A DNA stretch of 27,479 nt, from the NCBI GenBank assembly GCA_030706105.1, contig JAUZPC010000003.1, forward strand, positions 1 to 27,479, in the 5' to 3' direction. Shown piece by piece: positions 15,951 through 23,477 of this stretch. The stretch comes from Bacteroidota bacterium (GTDB lineage: Bacteria; Bacteroidota; Ignavibacteria; Ignavibacteriales; Ignavibacteriaceae). The notes below the pieces were generated by a model. It ran no database searches. It saw nothing but the letters and a program-made list of their open reading frames with translations, and was not told where the DNA came from. Position 1 is the stretch's first letter. Each line of letters opens with the position of its first letter. The position numbers were made by a program, and so were the translations under genes.

Positions 15951-16760
15951 TTATCTAAAGAGTGAAAGGATGTTCTGAGGAGCAGAGTTTAACTGAGAAA
16001 GCATAGATGTAGCAACCTGCCCACCAATTTGACCTTTCGTCGAATTCAATTGTTCCATTGCCATATCAGCGTCAAATAATCTGCTTATGGAAGAAGTAGC
16101 ATTGGTAATAGCTGAAGTCAAATAGTCCTCTTTTACACTTAACCTCTGGGTATAATTACCTATTTTGCCAAGAGCGTCCTGAACTGAAGTCTGAATGCTG
16201 TCAATATTAAGAGCAGCAATGGTGGCAGAAGTAGCGCCGCCTGAAGAAATGGAAGCCAAGCTTAAAGTAGATAAAGTACCGAAATTAATTGTAGTAGTTT
16301 CAGCTTCACCGGTTTTGAAAATAAAGTTACTGCTTGCAGGAACAGAAGAACCACTTAACAAAGCAGTATCATTAAATTTAGTGTTTGTAAAGATAGAACT
16401 GATTTCATCGCCTAAAGCGTTGATATCACTTGCTAAAGCAGACAAATTCTTTGTAGGATCGTTTGCATCTGCAACTTTTCCTTTAATTTGGATTACCAAA
16501 TCATTGATATTTGATAAAGCTGTTTCAGCTGTTGATAGAACGTTTTTTGCAGCACCGATGTTACCCTGTGCAGCGGTCATAACGGCAACTTTTGCTTCTA
16601 ATTCTTTACCTACTCTATAACCTGATGTATCATCACTTACAGAATTAATTCTTTTCTGTGAAGCAAGACGTAATTGAGCTTTTGAAGCTTGTGCGTTTAC
16701 TTTTGCTAATGCATTATAAGCATTTAACGCGTCAACGTTTGTGTTAATTTTGAATGACAT
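15951..16760 (-). CDS. fliC: Flagellin (filament protein)
   Basis: This 269-residue flagellin has conserved D0/D1 ends: MSFKINTNVDALNAYNAL at the N-terminus, then RLASQKRINSVSDDTSGYRV (~31-50). The C-terminus has YTQRLSVKEDYLTSAITN and ends in MLSQLNSAPQNILSLFR. The middle (~135-195) is short and rich in Ser, Thr, Gly and Ala, so the large D2/D3 outer domains of enteric flagellins are missing, as in Bacillus Hag. Those Ser/Thr residues are candidate O-glycosylation sites, which fits the glycosyltransferase genes just upstream. A strong GGAGG (16767-16771) lies 6 bases before the ATG. Transcription should start from the σ28-type promoter at 16911-16937, leaving a leader of about 140 nt. Confidence 0.97.
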   Translation of the reverse strand: MSFKINTNVDALNAYNALAKVNAQASKAQLRLASQKRINSVSDDTSGYRVGKELEAKVAVMTAAQGNIGAAKNVLSTAETALSNINDLVIQIKGKVADANDPTKNLSALASDINALGDEISSIFTNTKFNDTALLSGSSVPASSNFIFKTGEAETTTINFGTLSTLSLASISSGGATSATIAALNIDSIQTSVQDALGKIGNYTQRLSVKEDYLTSAITNATSSISRLFDADMAMEQLNSTKGQIGGQVATSMLSQLNSAPQNILSLFR

Positions 16761-16766
16761 TGTATA

Positions 16767-16805
16767 CCTCCATGTATATTTGTTTTATTTTGGGTATCCT
16801 TACCC
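16767..16805 (-). promoter_or_regulatory. Flagellin leader: GGA-loop hairpin plus GGA in the Shine-Dalgarno (CsrA-type sites)
   Basis: In the flagellin mRNA leader, GGGTA (16801-16805 on the minus strand) pairs with TACCC (16792-16796) around an AGGA loop (16797-16800). About 28 nt downstream the Shine-Dalgarno reads ATGGAGG (16767-16773), a second A-N-GGA motif. An A-N-GGA in a hairpin loop followed by one at the ribosome site is the architecture bound by CsrA dimers, well described for the hag leader of Bacillus subtilis with FliW and FliS. The motifs are seen directly; their use by CsrA is inferred. Confidence 0.5.
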
Positions 16806-16910
16806 GTGTTTTGTTTAGATAGATTTTCATCTCACTATCATTATCGTAAGTGCTTAAAAAAAGTTTAGTCTTCTTTTTTTTTGTTTTTACTTTAATGTTC
16901 TTTAGTCTTA

Positions 16911-16937
16911 TTATCGGAGAATAGTGATTTTACTTTA
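16911..16937 (-). promoter_or_regulatory. σ28 (FliA) promoter of flagellin
   Basis: On the minus strand, TAAAGTAA (16930-16937), 11 bp, then TCCGATAA (16911-16918). The FliA consensus is TAAAGTTT-N11-GCCGATAA, so 13 of 16 bases match with exact spacing. It begins 12 bp after the stop of the upstream glycosyltransferase gene. The predicted start is near 16904. It is the only such site I found between genes in the window. Confidence 0.88.
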
Positions 16938-16949
16938 GGGGCAATAAGC

Positions 16950-18449
16950 TTATACATACCCTTGCAGCTTCTGTTTAAGGATTTCAAATTTCAGCATAAA
17001 TTCATAGTTCCCGGAATATAGTTCCAATGCTTTTTCCATAACTAATCTAATACTTGCAAAGTCATTTGTATTTAGATATAATGAGATCAAATAAAAGACA
17101 ATTGACGAATCTTCTGATTTTAGTTCAAATGATTTTTCCAGGATTTCCTTTGCTTCTGCATTTCTTTTCTTAGTTATAAGATACAGCCCATACTTATTTA
17201 ATAAGCCGTGGTTTTGAGGATACAATTCCAATAATCTGGTAAATAGAATTTCTTTTTGCTGAGTTGAAGAAGTATTAAGCAAATTCACAATCAAATCTAT
17301 ATTTGATTTATTCACATAGTCTAAATACAATTCAACTTCAGAAGAGCTTATTTCCTTTCCATTAAATAATGCATCAAGAAATTCTATTTCCTTGCCAATT
17401 TCTTCTTTTTTTGAGATTTGTATTAATTCACCATAATACATATTAAACATTTCTTTATCATTTATTTTAAGAGCTGTGGAGAGTGCATCATAAAGTAATA
17501 TTTTTTCGCCAAAATAGCGCGCCTGGGCGGTAAATGTTTTTTTATTTACCAAGTTCCTATTAAGCTGGAAAGCTTTTTTGTATAGTTCAGCTACTTTGGT
17601 AAAATCCCTGACAATCAAATATATTTTTGCAGCCGCCAAAATATTGCAGGGCTGGCTCGGGTCTTTTAAAATCCCTGTTTCTATATAATCCATAGCTTTT
17701 GAATAATTACCTTTTTCGCATTCATAGACACTCAAATATCTGTATGAGAAAGAGATATATTCATTAACCAGGTACTTATCCTGAATTGCTTTTTCAAAAT
17801 ATTCAACTGCTTTTTCTTTATCACCTAAGAGCCCATAAGTCTGCGCAATCTGATATTCATTATAAGAAGTAACATTATTTTCATAATCTTTTAATAAAAG
17901 TTCTAAGTTCCTTGCAGCTTTTTGTTTTAGATCGTCTATTGTAATGTCATAACCCAAATGATCAATTTGTATATCTGATTTGTTAAGTTTAATCTTTTTT
18001 CTTATTAAGGCAGGAATAATTTGCTCATGGACTTTTCCTGTAAATCTGATATCTTTTTTATTAGGGAAATACCTTACATAGGCCATAAGAGTTGACTGGT
18101 TATTTGCTTCTTCATTATTAGTGATAAAACAATAATATGCGCAGTTGTTTTTTTGTTTGCCTATCTTCTTTACTTCTTCCCTTGACTGAGGCATAAGTCG
18201 TTCGTCTGCGTCAAGATAAAGAATCCATTCATGAGTGCATTTTTCCAACGCAAAATTCCGGGCAGCTGAAAAATCTTTTGACCACTCAAAAAAATAAATC
18301 TTCGCCCCATATTCCTTGGCAATTTCAACAGTTTTATCTGTTGATCCTGTATCAACAACAACTATCTCATCAACTACACCTTTAACTGATTCAAGACAAC
18401 CCCTTAAATACTTTTCTTCGTTTTTAACGATCATACATAAAGTTATCAT
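16950..18449 (-). CDS. GT2 glycosyltransferase with C-terminal TPR repeats
   Basis: This 499-residue protein opens directly with a GT-A family 2 domain: ITLCMIVKNEEKYLRGCLES (2-21), VVDTGSTDKT (31-40) and the nucleotide-sugar/metal motif LYLDADER (77-84). The catalytic part ends near residue 190. The rest is helical with TPR-type repeats, for example TYGLLGDKEKAVEYFEKAIQ (~205-224) and a second group at ~410-490. This arrangement (short GT2 followed by TPRs) is seen in transferases that modify proteins or peptides, such as SunS-like enzymes, as well as in polysaccharide enzymes. It starts 7 bp after the TPR-GT9-GT4 gene and ends 12 bp before the σ28 promoter, so it belongs to the upstream operon. 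Acceptor inferred only: flagellin or a surface glycan. Confidence 0.85.
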   Translation of the reverse strand: MITLCMIVKNEEKYLRGCLESVKGVVDEIVVVDTGSTDKTVEIAKEYGAKIYFFEWSKDFSAARNFALEKCTHEWILYLDADERLMPQSREEVKKIGKQKNNCAYYCFITNNEEANNQSTLMAYVRYFPNKKDIRFTGKVHEQIIPALIRKKIKLNKSDIQIDHLGYDITIDDLKQKAARNLELLLKDYENNVTSYNEYQIAQTYGLLGDKEKAVEYFEKAIQDKYLVNEYISFSYRYLSVYECEKGNYSKAMDYIETGILKDPSQPCNILAAAKIYLIVRDFTKVAELYKKAFQLNRNLVNKKTFTAQARYFGEKILLYDALSTALKINDKEMFNMYYGELIQISKKEEIGKEIEFLDALFNGKEISSSEVELYLDYVNKSNIDLIVNLLNTSSTQQKEILFTRLLELYPQNHGLLNKYGLYLITKKRNAEAKEILEKSFELKSEDSSIVFYLISLYLNTNDFASIRLVMEKALELYSGNYEFMLKFEILKQKLQGYV

Positions 18450-18456
18450 AAATCTC

Positions 18457-21400
18457 TCAATTAAATAATTTAGAATACAAATTTACTGCCATTTTTTCCC
18501 AGCTATAATCCTTCATGTATTTACCTGCATTGCTGCCGATAGTTTTAAGCTCTTCCCGGTTAAGATAAGCATATTCGATTTTCTCTATAATTTCATCAAG
18601 GTCAGGCTCTTTCCAGTCGAACAAAAGTTTGTTGTCATTGGAATAAATTTTATACTCTCTGTTTTGCGTAATCATTAACGAATTATCATTTGTAAGGATA
18701 TCTTTATGTCCGGTATTATAAGAAGCTATAACAGGTTTTCCTGTAGCCATATATTCCATTAAAACGAGATTAGTACCGCCTTCACACCTGTTGGCAAAAA
18801 GTCCCAAATCTGTTTTAAGATATACATCTCTCATTTTTTTATTATTAAGCATCGGCAGTGTAAATACACGGTTCATGTCAATGTTGTTATCGGCATAAAT
18901 GCTATTCATAATTTCCTGCCAATCATTGCCCCTGGGCTTAAAAGTAATATATTTTGAGTAAGCCATAGTGCTGAATGATTTTTTCCAATAATTTGTCCAG
19001 GCATTCATCAGAATAATATTCTTATATTTTTTTTGCAGAATACTTACGGCTTTAAGGACAAGGTCCTGTCCTTTCCTCAGCTCAAATTTTCCGCCGGAAA
19101 ATATCACAAACAAATTTGGATTTGTGGGAATATCTTCAGGATAAAAAATTTCCGGATCCACACCTTGAATAAGCAGATCGCAATTATTGATCTCTTTATC
19201 TCTTAATTTATCTCTGCACCAGGTAGAACCGGCAAAGATTATGTCATATTTTTTAGAATTCTCTATAGAGACATCGGAAAGTTCCGTTTCAAAAAACGTA
19301 TACCCGCAATTCTTTTTGGAATTGATTTTATACAGCGGGTTGAAATTAGTGTCAACGAGTGCCTGAAATACTGTACCTTCAATGGATTCTTTCTCTTCAA
19401 GATTTTCAATATTCTCAATTTGATAAGTCGGGCCAAGTTTTGACAATTCTTTTATAAGGTAATTACTGCAAACGCCCCATCCGTGCTGCTCGCCTTTAAT
19501 GAGCCCCAGGTATAAGTATTTATTAGAATCCTGAATAGTATCCGGCTGATATGGCACTTCATTATTAATATCTGCCGAGTTTCCATTAAACTTATCCTTC
19601 ACAACAGCTCCAAGCCGTGTGCAAACATCCGTAAACACCGAATCCCAATCATCAGCAACCGGCTGTCTGAATAATTTTACAGTGGGATACCACGGAGAGT
19701 CATCTCTTTCCAGCAACCATCTCCAATCAGGCAGATATGAAATTAAAATCCAAGTCTCTTTTCCCAAAGCACCTGCTAAATGGGCAACGGAAGTATCAAC
19801 AGTAATCACTAAGTCCAATTGCGAAATTACTGCAGCAGTATCTAAAAAGGAGTTCAATCCCAGTGCATCTAAATCGATAATTTTGTGGCCCAACTTAGAA
19901 ATTTGATTTGTGGCATTACCCTTTTGCATGGAATACAATTTAACACCCGGTATCTGGGCAATATTGTTAAAGTGATTAAGTGTGACCGACCTTTTTTTAT
20001 CACCGGCGTGAGTAGCACTCCCTGCCCAAACGATGCCCACTTTGAAATTATTATTATTAAAAACCGGCTTCCATTTTTGAACATATGCGTCATCAGGCAT
20101 TAGATATGGAACATCAGCCGGAATACTATTTAGGTCAGTATGGAAATAACCCGGCAAAGTTAAAAGAGGCAAGTGATAATCATAATAAAATGGAGGTTCA
20201 TCAATGTCGCTTCTTTCAATAAGGATATCAATAAATGAATACTGCTTATATAATGATTTTAATCGTTTATCGCATTCAAAAATTATACTGCACCCTTTTT
20301 CTTTTAGAAGCGGCAAATATCTTGTAAATTGGATGGAGTCTCCCAGGCCCTGTTCATCATAGATAAATACTTTTTTATTGTAGACATCCTGATTTGTAAG
20401 CATTTTATCTTTTGGCAGTTTCCGTTGAATAAAATCTGCTCTGAAAATTCGCCATTCATATTCTTTCCATCCAAGTTCAAATTGACCTAATAACAAATGA
20501 ATATGAGCTTTGTTATAATGTGCCATAAAGAGTTCTGGATTTATTTCCAGAGCTTTATCAATATGCTGTAATGCTTCAATAAATTCCCCTTTTATAAACT
20601 TTGCAACACCTACATTTGTAGAAATTACGGCGTTATCTATACTGCTGCTTTCGGCTTCATCGGAAAATTTATTTTCAAGTTCAGGAATATCCAACTCACG
20701 GTATATTTCTGCCAGTGCAGAGCAGACATTTTTCTTCTCAAAATCAAGTTCATATAAGTAAGTAAATACTCTTTTGGCATCATCTATTTTTTTTTCTTTA
20801 AGGAAATTCATTCCCTGCCTGTACATTGTCCCTAAATCAGCCGGGTCCCTCTGTACAAGGGTATTAAAACATTTTTCAGCTTCGGAGTAATTTTTAACCT
20901 TGTTGTAAAGTTCACTTATTTGACTTACTGATGGGAGGTGGTCGGGTTTAAGTACCAGAGCTTTCTTGTAATTTTCTATTGCCAGCTCATAATTTTCTTC
21001 TTTGGCAAAACAATTACCTACATTAAAGTAATACTCGTAATTCTTTTCATCTTTTTCGGCGGCGATGTTATAATACTTAATTGCTTCATCGTGCTGTTCC
21101 TGGGCAAAAAACAGGTTTCCGAAATTGTTGTAAACTTTGGCGTCGTTAGGATTTATAGTAATGCAAAGAGTAAAATATTTTCGGGCTTCCGGATAATTTT
21201 TTAGATTAAGATTAGCGACACCCATATTATTCAGAGCATCATAATGGTCAGGGACAAATTCCAACACCCTGCTGTAATGGGCAATAGCTTTATCATAAAC
21301 ATTACACAACTGATAAGCCAGCCCCAGATTATAATGAAGCTCATAATGATTGTTAAATACTGGGAGGACTCTTTCAAAATAGTTAACTGCCTTTTGGTAC

Positions 21401-21549
21401 TCTTTTTTATTCAGTTGTATTATGCCTAAAAAATTGTATACGTCATAATCGTCGGGATTCTGTCTGATCACCTCTAACAATAATGATTCAGCACTATCGA
21501 AATCATTTTTACTAAAATACTCTTCCGCTAATTGATATCTATCATTCAT
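18457..21549 (-). CDS. Three-domain fusion: TPR array, GT9-like glycosyltransferase, GT4 glycosyltransferase
   Basis: This is a 1030-residue protein. Residues ~1-375 are about ten TPR motifs (for example LGIIQLNKKEYQKAVNYFER and MGVANLNLKNYPEARKYF). Residues ~392-645 form a GT-B domain of the heptosyltransferase-like class usual after TPRs. It has FIYDEQGLGDSIQFTRYLPL (395-414), VGIVWAGSATHAGDKKRS (504-521) and VITVDTSVAHLAGALGKETW (581-600), then PDWRWL. Residues ~678-1030 form a GT4 domain with FSGGKFELRKGQD (817-829) and EGGTNLVLMEYMATGKPVIA (923-942). Both GT-B domains look intact. There is no signal peptide or membrane helix, so it is cytoplasmic. TPR plus GT in one chain resembles FlmG of Caulobacter, in which the TPRs bind flagellin. 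It lies between two other TPR-GT genes with gaps of 7 and 32 bp. Confidence 0.85.
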   Translation of the reverse strand: MNDRYQLAEEYFSKNDFDSAESLLLEVIRQNPDDYDVYNFLGIIQLNKKEYQKAVNYFERVLPVFNNHYELHYNLGLAYQLCNVYDKAIAHYSRVLEFVPDHYDALNNMGVANLNLKNYPEARKYFTLCITINPNDAKVYNNFGNLFFAQEQHDEAIKYYNIAAEKDEKNYEYYFNVGNCFAKEENYELAIENYKKALVLKPDHLPSVSQISELYNKVKNYSEAEKCFNTLVQRDPADLGTMYRQGMNFLKEKKIDDAKRVFTYLYELDFEKKNVCSALAEIYRELDIPELENKFSDEAESSSIDNAVISTNVGVAKFIKGEFIEALQHIDKALEINPELFMAHYNKAHIHLLLGQFELGWKEYEWRIFRADFIQRKLPKDKMLTNQDVYNKKVFIYDEQGLGDSIQFTRYLPLLKEKGCSIIFECDKRLKSLYKQYSFIDILIERSDIDEPPFYYDYHLPLLTLPGYFHTDLNSIPADVPYLMPDDAYVQKWKPVFNNNNFKVGIVWAGSATHAGDKKRSVTLNHFNNIAQIPGVKLYSMQKGNATNQISKLGHKIIDLDALGLNSFLDTAAVISQLDLVITVDTSVAHLAGALGKETWILISYLPDWRWLLERDDSPWYPTVKLFRQPVADDWDSVFTDVCTRLGAVVKDKFNGNSADINNEVPYQPDTIQDSNKYLYLGLIKGEQHGWGVCSNYLIKELSKLGPTYQIENIENLEEKESIEGTVFQALVDTNFNPLYKINSKKNCGYTFFETELSDVSIENSKKYDIIFAGSTWCRDKLRDKEINNCDLLIQGVDPEIFYPEDIPTNPNLFVIFSGGKFELRKGQDLVLKAVSILQKKYKNIILMNAWTNYWKKSFSTMAYSKYITFKPRGNDWQEIMNSIYADNNIDMNRVFTLPMLNNKKMRDVYLKTDLGLFANRCEGGTNLVLMEYMATGKPVIASYNTGHKDILTNDNSLMITQNREYKIYSNDNKLLFDWKEPDLDEIIEKIEYAYLNREELKTIGSNAGKYMKDYSWEKMAVNLYSKLFN

Positions 21550-21581
21550 GTTTAATTTAATTTCTTAGGAATATATGATAA

Positions 21582-23330
21582 TTATACTTGTAATTGTTTA
21601 TTTCTTAAGTTTATCATTTCCTTAAGGAAACTTAAGTTTTCAGAAGCTGCCTGGTTACCAGGATCCAGTTCAAAGACCTTATTGATTTTTGCATATGCAT
21701 CATCATAATTTTGCTCTAAAATATCTATTACAGTTAAATCATTTATAGCATCAGAATACGTATTATCTGTCTCAATAATCTTAGTAAGTATTTGTCTTGC
21801 TTCATCAAAATTATCAACTTTAATACAATTTTCAGCCTCCAGCAAGGAATTATAAAGTACAAGCTGAAGCTCCAAATAATTAGTATTCTCAATAGCTACA
21901 TCATTATTTGGATCGATGGATAATATTTTTGACAGCAGTTGTCCTGCTTTTTCATAATTCTTCTCCAATATTTCCACAACAACCAGATTATTTAAGATAT
22001 CCAACTGATCGGGATTTTCTGTTAAAATAGAATTCAGAATATTTTTAGCTTTGGTATAATTCCCTTCAGCTATTTCTTTTTCGGACTGCAATAATAGCTC
22101 ATCAACGTCTAAAGAGTCAGGAAGCTGGTCAAAAGAAATTAATTCAACATCATCTGCATTAACTAAATGATTGAACCATTCCCATTCAGGTGTTCCGGGA
22201 GCCTTATTAAATATGGTTTTTACATATACTCGTGGTTTTGAGCTAATCTCCGTCTGTACAGCTCTGGTAATAGACTCTATGAGGAAATTATCATCCAGAG
22301 AAGTAAGACAATACCTTTCAGAGAATTTGCATTCCCATTTACATCCGTAACAGTCTAAGGGCAAAGCCAAAACAGAAGTCAGATTAGAATATGGATAGTA
22401 CCGGCCAAATTGCCCGCCACCGGAGATAACAATATTTTTAGTATTTACTGCACAGGCAATATGTACAGATGAATTATCAGCAGTAATAACCAGTGATGCT
22501 TTTTGGGTTAATGCAATTGCTTGTTGAATTGAAGTTTGCCCTATTAGGTTAAATGTTCTGCCGCTTTTACTTAAAGAATTAATCTCACTATTGATTTCAT
22601 TATCTATAACTTCTGTACTTAAAAATAAAAATTTATATTGAGGAAGTGATTTAATTATTTCCCCAATATTGGAAATACTTTTTAAACCATAATCATCAAA
22701 AGGAAACATAACAATAGTATCTGTAACAGTTAACTCATTATCGTTAAAATATTTATCTGCAAATTGGACTGAAGCTTCATCTAGTAATAACTCAGGCAAT
22801 AAATTATCTGCCTCAATATTCATATCCTTTAGAAACAGCTTATAGCGTTCAATTTCACTTATACAACTTTCATCAACATTAACAAGCTGGATATAGAATT
22901 GGTCATTTTGGAACTTTGCTTCAGGGCTTATATTCATTAGATCACCTTCAAAGGCAATCCTTAAAGGTGCATTGCATCCCAAAGCTATATAATCAGTTAA
23001 GGGATCACGGGAAAATACCGGATTTATTGAAACATTGTATTCAATACGCTGTAATTTTTTAATAAAGGTCTTGCGGTACTCTTCGTCTTCAATAAATTTT
23101 CCCTTTTCAAATACAATAATAGTATCCACAGAAGGATTTTTTGAATAAAGTTCAGCAAGATGCTTCTGGCATACAACAGAAATTTGCGAATTAATGTACT
23201 TCTGCTTAATTGCCTTAAGCATCGGCAATGAAATTATATTATCTCTTAACTCATCAGTCCTTACAAAAAGAAACCTGATGTGTTCATCTGGGTTTATATT
23301 CTGAAAAATATTGTTTTCTATATTGGGCAT
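21582..23330 (-). CDS. GT9 (heptosyltransferase-like) glycosyltransferase with C-terminal TPR repeats
   Basis: This is a 582-residue protein. Residues ~17-365 form a GT9 fold. FLFVRTDELRDNIISLPMLK (20-39) is the N-terminal phosphate-loop region, with Glu-Leu-Arg replacing the usual Gly-Asp context. VITADNSSVHIACAVNT (281-297) and the ISGGGQFGRYYPY loop (302-314) match the donor site. Four cysteines at 327, 330, 334 and 341 (CYGCKWEC then YC) match a Cys cluster common in this subgroup. Residues ~410-580 are TPR-like repeats (AEGNYTKAKNILNSILTENP and similar). There is no membrane segment. It is the first gene after the terminator at 23400-23419, so it must have its own promoter nearby, though I cannot identify one. 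AGGA sits 6 bases before the ATG. The acceptor is unknown. Confidence 0.8.
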   Translation of the reverse strand: MPNIENNIFQNINPDEHIRFLFVRTDELRDNIISLPMLKAIKQKYINSQISVVCQKHLAELYSKNPSVDTIIVFEKGKFIEDEEYRKTFIKKLQRIEYNVSINPVFSRDPLTDYIALGCNAPLRIAFEGDLMNISPEAKFQNDQFYIQLVNVDESCISEIERYKLFLKDMNIEADNLLPELLLDEASVQFADKYFNDNELTVTDTIVMFPFDDYGLKSISNIGEIIKSLPQYKFLFLSTEVIDNEINSEINSLSKSGRTFNLIGQTSIQQAIALTQKASLVITADNSSVHIACAVNTKNIVISGGGQFGRYYPYSNLTSVLALPLDCYGCKWECKFSERYCLTSLDDNFLIESITRAVQTEISSKPRVYVKTIFNKAPGTPEWEWFNHLVNADDVELISFDQLPDSLDVDELLLQSEKEIAEGNYTKAKNILNSILTENPDQLDILNNLVVVEILEKNYEKAGQLLSKILSIDPNNDVAIENTNYLELQLVLYNSLLEAENCIKVDNFDEARQILTKIIETDNTYSDAINDLTVIDILEQNYDDAYAKINKVFELDPGNQAASENLSFLKEMINLRNKQLQV

Positions 23331-23399
23331 AATTATTCCTAATAATCAAGAAACCATATTCCAATTTTGTACCAAAAAAATAGCTTAAAAAGCAAAAAA

Positions 23400-23419
23400 A
23401 ACAGCATATAGATGCTGTT
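23400..23419 (-). terminator. Intrinsic terminator after the large GT4-GT2-TPR gene
   Basis: On the minus strand, AACAGCAT, a 4-base loop (CTAT) and ATGCTGTT form an 8-bp stem followed immediately by six further T and then GC. It is about 58 bp beyond the stop of the upstream gene. The T-run lies on the minus strand only, so the polarity is clear. Confidence 0.85.
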
Positions 23420-23428
23420 AATTGGCTC

Positions 23429-23468
23429 AATTTACATTAATGGCTAAAATTAGCCACTAATGTAAATT
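23429..23468. repeat. Long imperfect inverted repeat (18 paired bases, 2-base loop)
   Basis: Arms 23429-23447 and 23450-23468 pair along 19 positions with a single A-C mismatch (23440/23457). The arms read AATTTACATTA-A-TGGCTAA and its complement. The repeat starts 9 bp after the stop codon of the GT4-GT2-TPR gene, just before the intrinsic terminator. It could be an mRNA 3' stabiliser, a second terminator stem, or a protein-binding palindrome. Confidence 0.8.
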
Positions 23469-23477
23469 AATTTTATT

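Noticed and set aside
16195..16620. 141-codon open frame on the plus strand opposite flagellin
   Set aside because: It lies entirely inside the well-supported flagellin gene on the other strand. It shows no ribosome site, and its composition mirrors the Ser/Ala-rich flagellin codons.
23359..23374. σ54-like TGGTAC...TTGGAA upstream of the GT9-TPR gene
   Set aside because: The GG to GC spacing is one base short and the second element reads GG, not GC, so it does not meet the σ54 pattern.
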